This document shows, in pieces, positions 55,817 to 64,000 of a DNA stretch of 64,000 nucleotides. The notes beneath the pieces were generated by a model that saw only the letters and a program-made list of their open reading frames with translations, made no database searches and was not told the origin of the DNA. The translations under genes and the position numbers were made by a program. The DNA lies in assembly GCF_032452875.1 (NCBI RefSeq), contig NC_083882.1, forward strand, positions 56,869,614-56,933,613, read 5' to 3'. Source of the DNA: Bos javanicus. Its lineage: Eukaryota > Chordata > Mammalia > Artiodactyla > Bovidae. The first letter of the stretch is position 1. Each line of letters opens with the position of its first letter.

Positions 55817-58800
55817 AAGACGATAGTGGGAGACTTTAATACCCCATTCACACCTATGGATACATCAACTAAACAGAAAATAACAAGGAAACACAAACTT
55901 TAAATGATACAATAGACCAGTTAGACTTAATTGTTATCTATAGGACATTTCACCCCAAAACAATCAATTTCACCTTTTTCTCAAGCGCACATGGAACCTT
56001 CTCCAGGATAGATCACATCCTGGGCCATAAATCTAGCCTTGATAAATTAAAAAAAAAAATTGAAATCATTCCAAGCATCTTTTCGGACCACAGTGCAGTA
56101 AGATTAGATCTCAATTACAGAAGAAAAACTATTAAAAATTCCAACATATGGAGGCTGAACAACACGCTGCTGAATAACCAACAAATCACAGAAGAAATCA
56201 AAATATGCATAGAAACTAATGAAAATGAAAACATAACAACTCAAAACCTGTGGGACACTTTAAAAGCAGTCCTAAGGGGAAAGTTCATAGCAACACAGGC
56301 ATATCTAAAGAAACAAGAAAAAAGTCAAATAAATAACCTAACTCTACACCTAAAGCAACTAGAAAAGGAAGAAATGAAGAACCCCAGGGTTAGTAGAAGG
56401 AAAGAAATCTTAAAAATTAGGGCAGAAATAAATGCAAAAGAAACAAAAGAGACCATAGCAAAAATCAACAAAGCCAAAAGCTGGTTCTTTGAGAGGATAA
56501 ATAAAATTGACAAACCATTAGCCAGACTCATCAAGAAACAAAGGGAGAAAAATCAAATCAATAAAATTAGAAATGAAAATGGAGAGATCACAACAGACAA
56601 CACAGAAATACAAAGGATCATAAGAGACTACTATCAGCAATTATATGCCAATAAAATGGACAACTTGGAAGAAATGGACAAATTCTTACAAAAGTACAAC
56701 TTTCCAAAACTGAACCAGGAAGAAATAGAAAATCTTAACAGACCCATCACAAGCACAGAAATTGAAACTGTAATCAGAAATCTTCCATCAAACAAAAGCC
56801 CAGGTCCTGATGGCTTCACAGCTGAATTATACCAAAAATTTAGAGAAGAGCTAACACCTATCCTACTCAAACTCTTCCAGAAAATTGCAGAGGAAGATAA
56901 ACTTCCAAACTCATTCTATGAGGCCACCATCACCCTAATACCAAAACCTGACAAAGATGCCACAAAAAAAAAAAAGAAAAAAAAAACTACAGGCCAATAT
57001 CACTGATGAACATAAATGCAAAAATCCTTAACAAAATTCTAGCAATCAGAATCCAACAACACATTAAAAAGATCATACACCATGACCAAGTGGGCTTTAT
57101 CCCAGGGATTCAAGGATTCTTCAATATCCACAAATCAATCAATGTAATACACCACATTAACAAATTGAAAAATAAAAGCCATATGATCATCTCAATAGAT
57201 GCAGAGAAAGCCTTTGACAAAATTCAACATCCATTTATGATAAAAACCCTCCAGAAAGCAGGAATAGAAGGAACATACCTCAACATAATAAAAGCTATAT
57301 ATGACAAACCCACAGAAAACATTATCCTCAATGGTGAAAAACTGAAAGCATTTCCCCTAAAGTCAGGAACAAGACAAGGGTGCTCACTTCCACCACTACT
57401 ATTCAACATAGTTTTGGAAGTTTTGGCCACAGCAATCAGAGCAGAAAAAGAAATAAAAGGAATCCAAACTGGAAAAGAAGAAGTAAAACTCTCACTGTTT
57501 GCAGATGACATGATCCTCTACATAGAAAACCCTAAAGACTCCACCAGAAAATTACTAGAGCTAATCAATGACTATAGTAAAGTTGCAGGATATAAAACCA
57601 ACACACAGAAATCCCTTGCATTCCTACACACTAATAATGAGAAAATAGAAAGAGAAATTAAGGAAACAATTCCATTCACCACTGCAATGAAAAGAATACT
57701 TAGGAATATATCTACCTAAAGAAACTAAAGGCCTATATATAGAAAACTATAAAACACAGGTGAAAGAAATCAAAGAGGACACTAATAAATGGAGAAATAT
57801 ACTGTTCATGGATCAGAAGAATCAATATAGTGAAAATGAGTATATTACCCAAAGCAATCTATAGATTAAATGCAATCCCTATCAAGCTACCAATGGTATT
57901 TTTCACAGAGTTAGAACAAATAATTTCACAATTTGCATGGAAATACAAAAAACCTCTAATAGCCAAAGCAATCTTGAGAAAGAAGAATGGAACTGGAGGA
58001 ATCAACCTACCTGACTTCAGGCTCTACTACAAAGCCACAGTCATCAAGACAGTATGGTACTGGCACAAAGACAGAAATATAGATCAATGGAACAAAATAG
58101 AAAGCCCAGAGATTAATCCATGCACATATGGACACCTTATCTTTGACAAAGGAGGCAAGAATATACAATGGATTAAAGACAATCTCTTTAGCAAGTGATG
58201 CTGGGAAAACTGGTCAATCACTTGTAAAAGAATGAAACTAGAACACTTCCTAACACCATACACAAAAATAAACTCAAAATGGATTAAAGATCTAAACGTA
58301 AGACCAGAAACTGTAAAACTCCTAGAGGAGAACATAGGCAAAACACTCTCTGACATACATCACAGCAGGATCCTCTATGACCCACCTCCCAGAATATTGG
58401 AAATAAAAGCAAAAATAAACAAATGGGACCTAATTAAAATTAAAAGCTTCTGCACAACAAAAGAAACTATAAGCAAGGTGAAAAGACAGCCTTCAGAATG
58501 TGAGAAAATAATAGCAAATGATGCAACTGACAAAGAATTAATCTCAAAAATATACAAGCAACTCCTGCAGCTCAATTCCAGAAAAATAAATGACCCAATC
58601 AAAAAATGGGCCAAAGAACTAAATAGACATTTCTCCAAAGAAGACATACAGATGGCTAACAAACACATGAAAAGATGCTCAACATCACTCATTATCAGAG
58701 AAATGCAAATCAAAACCACAATGAGGTACCATTTCATGCCAGTCAGAATGGCTGCGATCCAAAAGTCTACAAGCAATAAATGCTGGAGAGGGTGTGGAGA

Positions 58801-59552
58801 AAAGGGAACCCTCTTACACTGTTGGTGGGAATGCAAACTAGTACAGCCACTATGGAGAACAGTGTGGAGATGCCTTAAAAAACTGGAAATAGAACTGCCA
58901 TATGACCCAGCAATCCCACTGCTGTTCATACACCCTAAGGAAACCAGAATCGAAAGAGATACATGTACCCCAATGTTCATCGCAGCACTGTTACAATAGC
59001 CAGGACATGGAAGCAACCTAGATGCCCATCAGCAGATGAATGGATAAGAAAGCTGTGGTACATATACACAATGGAGTTATTACTCTGCCATTAAAAAGAA
59101 TACATTTGAATCAGTTCTAATGAGGTGGATGAAACTGGAGCCTATTATACAGAGTGAAGTAAGCCAGAAAGAAAAACGCCAATACAGTATACTAACGCAT
59201 ATATATGGAATTTAGAAAGATGGTAACAATAACCCTGTATACGAGACAGCAAAAGAGACACTGATGTATAGAACAGTCTTTTGGACTCTATGGGAGAGGG
59301 CGAGGGTGGGGTGATTTGGGAGAAAGGCATTGAAACCTGTATAATATCATATGTGAGGCGAATCGCCAGTCCAGATTTGATGCATGATACAGGTTGCTCG
59401 GGGCTGGTGCACTGTGATGACCCAGAGGGATGGTATGGAGAGGGAGGTGGGAGGGGGATTCAGGATGGGGAACACATGTACACCCATGGTGGACTCATGT
59501 TGGATGGCAAAACCAATACAATATTGTAAATTTAAAAAAAATTTAAATAAAA
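55817..59552 (+). mobile_element. Ruminant L1, youngest in the window, 5'-truncated
   Basis: Starts in the ORF2 endonuclease region (GTGGGAGACTTTAATACCCC) and runs to the 3' UTR with GGGAGGTGGGAGGGGGATTC and AACCAATACAATATTGTAAA followed by A-rich sequence. ORF2 is near-complete from the RT on but broken (see the ORF2 entry). Confidence 0.95.
56374..58999 (+). pseudogene. L1 ORF2 (reverse transcriptase) pseudogene
   Basis: Four long open pieces in three frames: 56374-57006 (FERINKIDKPLARL; NLPSNKSPGPDGFTAELYQK), 57006-57719 (HMIISIDAEKAFDKI; LSLFADDMILYIEN with intact FADD), 57830-58198 and 58232-58999. Breaks are a frameshift at an expanded A-tract (56964-56988), a frameshift near 57700, a nonsense change at 58196-58198 (TGA where TGG is expected in SKWCWENW), and a frameshift at 58990 near FIAAL. 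The endonuclease N-terminus is absent. The protein would need at least three separate repairs, so it is dead. Confidence 0.95.
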
Positions 59553-60069
59553 AATGCCACCACAATATATTTACTTGGGAAACCAACACAGATAACATTT
59601 GTTTTCTAGGTGAATAAATATGTCTCAAAGTGGAAAGATGAAGAGTTTAATCTACGTACATTTAAAACATTCCTGTTATTAGTACTGTGCTTAAGAAATC
59701 GTTGGGCATTTAGTATTTCAGGTAAATTTATATCTTGGCTTAGGTTACCTTTGTAACTCCAGTTTAAAATGTGAAATAGATCAACTGACCTAGAATATGA
59801 TTATAAATTAAAATCTCACTATATTTATAAAGTGATTTGAAAGATATAAAAACATTTAAGTCTATCTAGTAATTCATTTAAATTGTTAGACTTATATGAA
59901 TTACTTAAGTATTTTGAAAAGACTGAAATCAGACTACTGGAGTACCTAAAAAAAGAAAATATTTAAAATTCATAACCCCAGTTTAAAACATGTAAAGTAT
60001 TTAATTAACTAAAAAGGTCATTAACTATTTTGCAAAATATCTAAAAAACGATATTTAAAATGTTAGACT
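59553..60069. other. No recognised feature
   Basis: AT-rich, no gene or repeat supported. Confidence 0.4.
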
Positions 60070-60125
60070 TATAGAGAAAACATAGGCAGAACACTTTTTC
60101 ACATAAATCCAGCAAGATACGAGTT
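60070..60125 (+). mobile_element. Short L1 ORF2 fragment
   Basis: GAAAACATAGGCAGAACACT then TCCAGCAAGATAC matches 58330 onward in the young L1. Confidence 0.65.
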
Positions 60126-60149
60126 AAAGGAGGAGGTTCTCTACTACTC

Positions 60150-62180
60150 CCACCCCTATAATGGAAGTTTATATGTCCCAATTCCATTTATTAGAAAGAC
60201 TGTCTTTACTTCATTTATCTTGAGCCTTTGTAAAAAATAAACATATGGGTTTATGTACTGGAATCTATTTCTGGATTCCCTATTCTGCTCAATTAATTTG
60301 CGTGTCTGATTCTCCTCCATTACTACACTGTTCAGATTAATGTAGCTAGACAGTATGTCTTGAAATCACATAGCGTGAGTCCTCTAACTTTATTCTTTGT
60401 CAGTTTTGGGGTAGGTATCCTAGTTCCTCTGTCTTTGCATGTAAATTTTAGAATCGGATTGTCTGTTGTTTTTTTAAACTGATGGCATTCTTGTCTGTTT
60501 AAAAATTTCTATTTTGAGATATATGTAGATTTACTTGGGTTTGTAAGAAATAATACTGTGAGTTTTCCCCAACAGTAACATCTTGTATATAGTACTATAT
60601 TACAAGGAAACTGACATTGATAAAATCACTGACCTTATTCAGATTTCATTAGTTTTACATGCACTTAAATGTGTATGTGCTCATTTTACCACATAGACAG
60701 ATTCAGGTGACAACCACCAGAGTCAATATGCAAAGCTGTAAAGATATGAGAACAATCTTTTATCATTTATAGCCACAGACATCATGTTCTTTCCCCCTGT
60801 TCATCCCAGGCAATCACTGATGTATTTTCAATCATTTAATTTTATGATTTTGAAAGTTATATAAGAAAGACAGCATACAGTATGCAACCTTTAGAGACTG
60901 GCTTTTTTCATGCAGCACAATTCCCACGAGACTCATCCATCCAAATTGCTGCATGTATCAATAGGTATAGGTGGCCTTTTGGCCAACTGCATAAATTTTC
61001 TAGAGAAATACATTCAAGTCCTTTGCCCATTTTTTTTTTCTTTTTTATTGCTGAGCAGTATTCTACTGGGGCTTCCCTGGAAGCTCATCTGGTAAAGAAT
61101 CTGCCTATAAGACAGGACACCCCAGTTCAATTCCTGGGTCAGGAAGATCTGCTGGAGAAGGGATAGGCTACCCACTCCAGTATTCTTGGGCTTCCTTGGT
61201 GGCTCAGTTGGTAAAGAATCCACCTGCAATGCGGGAGACCTGGGTTTGATCCCTGAGTTGGGAAGATCCCTAGAAGAAGGGAACAGCTACTCACTTCAAT
61301 ATTCTGGCCTGGAGAATCTCAGGGACTGCATAGTATTCCATAGTATGGACACACCACATTTGACCATTTACCTCTTGAACTTCTTGAAGGAAAATGGAGT
61401 TGTACAGATGTTGCCCATTATAAACAACACTGTTATGAACATTAATGTAAAGGTTTTTGTATTAACATCAAATTTTCCCTCCCTCTGGAATAAATTAGTA
61501 GTAGTGTAATTTCTGGGTTGTATGGCAAGTATGTATTAGGTATTTTAAGAAAGTGCTAAACTTATCAGAGCAGCTATACCATTCTACATTTCTTCCAGTA
61601 ATGTGTGAGTGATCTGGTTTATCTACTATCATTAGAAGATATCACTATTTGTTAAACTTAGCCATTCTGATCAGTGAGTAGTGATTTTAGTTTTAGTTTT
61701 CATCTTTTTAATATCTGCTAAAGTTGAATATTTTTTCATGTGCCTATTAGCTATCTGTGTATTCTCTTAGGAAAAGTGACTGATTATTAATTTTGTCCAT
61801 TTTCTAAATGGATTTGTTCAGAATATTTTTTGTGCTGTTGAGTTGGACAGTTTCCTATATATTCTAGATATATGTCTTCTGTGACATACATATTTTACAA
61901 ATACTGCCTTCTCATCTGATACTTTTCTTTTTATTCTCCTCACAAGGAATAGAATAGAAGTGTTTCACAGAATAGAAGTGTTTTACTTTGAGATCCCATT
62001 TATGAGTTTTTTTCATTTCATGGACGGTGCTTTTGGTATAAAGTCTAAGAATACTTTGCCAGTCCTAAATCCCAGAGATCTCCCCCTCTTTGGTTTTCTA
62101 AATATTTTATAATTCTACAGTTTGCATTTAAATCCTAGTAAATTTTGAGTTTTTGTGCTTTTTTCTCCTCTAAACCACCA
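60150..62180 (-). mobile_element. Old L1 3' regions, overlapping or joined copies
   Basis: Antisense L1 text throughout: GATTCCCTATTCTGCTCAAT, TCCTCTAACTTTATTCTTTG, GAGACTGGCTTTTTTCATGC, TTTCTGGGTTGTATGGCAAG and TTAGCCATTCTGATCAGTG. At least two L1s seem joined near 60620. Interrupted by a SINE at 61066-61335 and by a duplicated segment at 60974-61050. Confidence 0.65.
61066..61335 (+). mobile_element. Bov-tA SINE with duplicated tRNA-like head
   Basis: Heads at GGGGCTTCCCTGGAAGCTCA and GGGCTTCCTTGGTGGCTCAG, then a BovA end. Plus orientation, the third two-headed copy in the window. Confidence 0.9.
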
Positions 62181-62653
62181 GCTTTAGGTTGAGGGTCACT
62201 TTTATTGTATCTGATGTCCAATTTCTCTAGTACTATTTATTTTTCTTCTGTTGTTTAGTTTTTTTTTCACTTATATTCATTATGGTAAAATATATAAAAC
62301 ATAAAAGTTGCCATATTAAAACGATTTTTCGTGTTCAATTCAGTGGTACTACATGCATATACAATGTTACAGGAACGTCACCACTATCTGTTTCCAAAAC
62401 TTTCTATTAGCACAAACAGAAACTCTGTAACCATTAAGTAACTCACCATTCCTCCCTTCCCCTAATACTGGTAGTTTTAATTTACTTTCCATCTCTAGGA
62501 ATTTGCCTATTCTAGATATTTCATACACACAGGATTATACTTTTTTATTTCTAGCTACTTTCACCTTAGCATATTGTTTTCAAGGTTCATCTGTATTATA
62601 ATATCCCTGTTGTTGGAAACCTTATTAATTTTTATGGCTGAATAGTATTCCAT

Positions 62654-62661
62654 CACACACA

Positions 62662-62698
<37 letters not shown>
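62654..62698. repeat. (CA)n microsatellite
   Basis: About 22 CA units with one GT interruption near 62664. It lies where L1 copies often carry CA runs. Confidence 0.95.
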
Positions 62699-62700
<2 letters not shown>

Positions 62701-63058
62701 TTTATTTATTCATTCATTTGCTAACGGATCCTTGGGTTGTTTCCAACTTTTTGCTATTATGAAAAATGCTGCCATAAGCATTGGCATCTAAGTATCTATC
62801 TGAGTATCTGTTTCTACTTTTTCATTGTATATAAAAATGTATACCCACACCTAGGAGTATAACTGCTAGTTCATATAGTAATTCCATGTTAAGGATTTCA
62901 AGGAATTAGAAGCTGTTTTCCATAGTGACTATACCACTTTGACTTCCACCAGCAATGTACATGGTTTACAACTTCTCCACTTCCATACTAACATTTGTTA
63001 TTTTCTATGTTTTTAACTATAGTCATAATAGTGTGAAGTGATTTCTGATAATGGCTTT

Positions 63059-63277
63059 GGGGCTTCTCTGGTGGCTCAGTGGTTAAAGCGTCTGCCTGCA
63101 ATGCGGGAAACCTGGGTTCAATCCCTGGGTAGGGGAGATCCCCTGGAGAAGGAAATGGCAACCCACTCCAGAATTCTTGCCTGGAGAATCCCATGGAGGG
63201 AGGAGCCTGGTAGGCTACAGTCCATGGGGTCGCAAAGAGTAGGACACAACTGAGCGATTTCACTTTCAATTTCAGTG
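63059..63277 (+). mobile_element. Bov-tA SINE
   Basis: GGGGCTTCTCTGGTGGCTCA head, ACTCCAGAATTCTTGCCTGG and GAGCGATTTCACTTTCAATT tail. Splits the L1 3' end between GGCTTTG and GACTACTG. Confidence 0.94.
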
Positions 63278-63494
63278 ACTACTGATGTTGAATATCTTTC
63301 CATGTGCCTTTTGGCCAACTGCATAAATTTTCTAGAGAAATACATTCAAGTCCTTTGCCAATTTTTTTTTCTTTTTTTGCTGTAGGCATCAGTATTTTAT
63401 TCTTTGTTTAATCCAAATGCTTTAAAAATGGAAACTCAAAGAATACTTTCCACCTGAAACAATTAAACTAGATACTGATCTTGGGGGCCCCAAT

Positions 63495-63642
63495 GTTGAC
63501 AATTTGATCTCTGGTTCCTCTGCCTCTCTGAAACCCAGCTTGTAGATCTGGAAGTTCTTGATTCATGGACTGCTGAAACCTTGCTAGCATGTGAAATGAG
63601 CGCAACTGTGTGGTAGGTTGAACATTCTTTGGCATTGCTCTT
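63495..63642 (-). mobile_element. Internal BovB fragment without 3' end
   Basis: ACAATTTGATCTCTGGTTCC to ATTCTTTGGCATTGCT, antisense RT region, with a deletion inside (CTTGATTCATGGACTGCTGA joined to ACCTTGCTAGCATG). Confidence 0.85.
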
Positions 63643-63784
63643 AATGCTTAACACATTATAGCAATGAAGATGGTAATCCATTTTCTTTTATACCTATTGA
63701 AGCCAAAATAGTAAAGCCAATTTTGTGGCAATAGTGTCATAGGATAAAATAGAATATAACCATCCAAAACATTTTTAAAAAATT

Positions 63785-64000
63785 TAAAAATACAAATCCT
63801 TATCAGATGCACGATTTGCAAATATTTTCTCTAATTGTGTAATCTGTCTTTTGTTTTTATTGGTAATGCCCTTTGATGAGCAAAAGGTTTTAATTTGGAG
63901 GAAGTCCAATTCACCTATTTTTTCCTTTTGTTGCTCATGCTTTTAGTGTCATATAGAAAGACTCACCACCAAATCCAGAGTCATGATTTACCCTTGTGTT
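63785..64000 (-). mobile_element. Old L1 3' region, continues beyond the window
   Basis: TTATCAGATGCACGATTTGC, CCCTTTGATGAGCAAAAGGT and CCAAATCCAGAGTCATGATT are antisense L1. Confidence 0.7.

Larger units (their letters stand above)
62290..63400 (-). mobile_element. Old L1 3' end
   Basis: TACAATGTTACAGGAACGTC, TTTCCATCTCTAGGAATTTG, CATATTGTTTTCAAGGTTCA, TTTATGGCTGAATAGTATTC and, after the SINE, GAATATCTTTCCATGTGCC are antisense L1 3' region. Confidence 0.75.

Noticed and set aside
59281..59628. ORFs on both strands at the end of the young L1
   Set aside because: They lie in the L1 3' UTR, whose G-rich tract keeps frames open by chance.
63059..63140. tRNA-like sequence considered as a tRNA gene
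   Set aside because: It is the head of a Bov-tA SINE, and the same holds for all other SINE heads here; none can be supported as a functional tRNA gene.
48889..64000. Search for the upstream GDPD4 exon with HRG...ENT
   Set aside because: None recognised; this stretch is nearly all L1, BovB and SINE sequence.

Overview
The window is mammalian genomic DNA from a pecoran ruminant, most likely cattle or a close bovid. The basis is the repeat content: BovB (RTE-type LINE) fragments ending in GTTCA/TGAAC tails, Bov-tA and Bov-A2 SINEs with CAGTCGTGTCCGACTC cores, CHR-type artiodactyl SINEs, ruminant L1 3' ends and two cecropia-type mariners. There are no bacterial operons, CRISPR arrays or compact genes. 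Nearly every long ORF is a piece of a retrotransposon. Family names come from recognised consensus features, not from a database search.

Only one host gene is visible. Three exons on the minus strand (48732-48888, 21411-21632, 18843-18997, in order of transcription) have canonical splice sites and compatible phases. Joined, they encode a continuous piece of a GDPD (glycerophosphodiester phosphodiesterase) domain of the GDE2/GDE3/GDE6 type, best fitting GDPD4. The rest of the gene lies outside the window or was not found, so the window is an internal part of GDPD4 with introns of 27,099 bp and 2,413 bp and further intronic or flanking DNA on both sides.

Layout: 1-18842 is intronic or downstream DNA made of old plus-strand L1s broken by BovB, Bov-A2 and CHR insertions, including two BovB copies in tandem (16487-18013). 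18843-21632 holds two exons and, between them, a mariner carrying a Bov-tA SINE. 21633-48731 is the large intron. It contains a nearly full-length BovB (22352-25457), L1 5' and 3' ends, a degraded class I endogenous retrovirus (33281-36345), an RPL27A processed pseudogene inside an old L1 (40681-41330), a second mariner (43881-45561) and an old nuclear mitochondrial insertion with ND6- and cytochrome b-like sequence (about 47040-48080). 48889-64000 lies upstream in GDPD4 terms. It holds nested L1, CHR and BovB insertions, the youngest L1 of the window (55817-59552) and a block of minus-strand L1 3' ends.

No previously undescribed functional system was found. The interesting content is the record of retrotransposition: several insertions keep target-site duplications, three elements show 5' inversions of the twin-priming type, one locus is a three-deep nest with a perfect 17-bp duplication, and the NUMT, ribosomal-protein pseudogene and ERV would be missed by a simple ORF screen.
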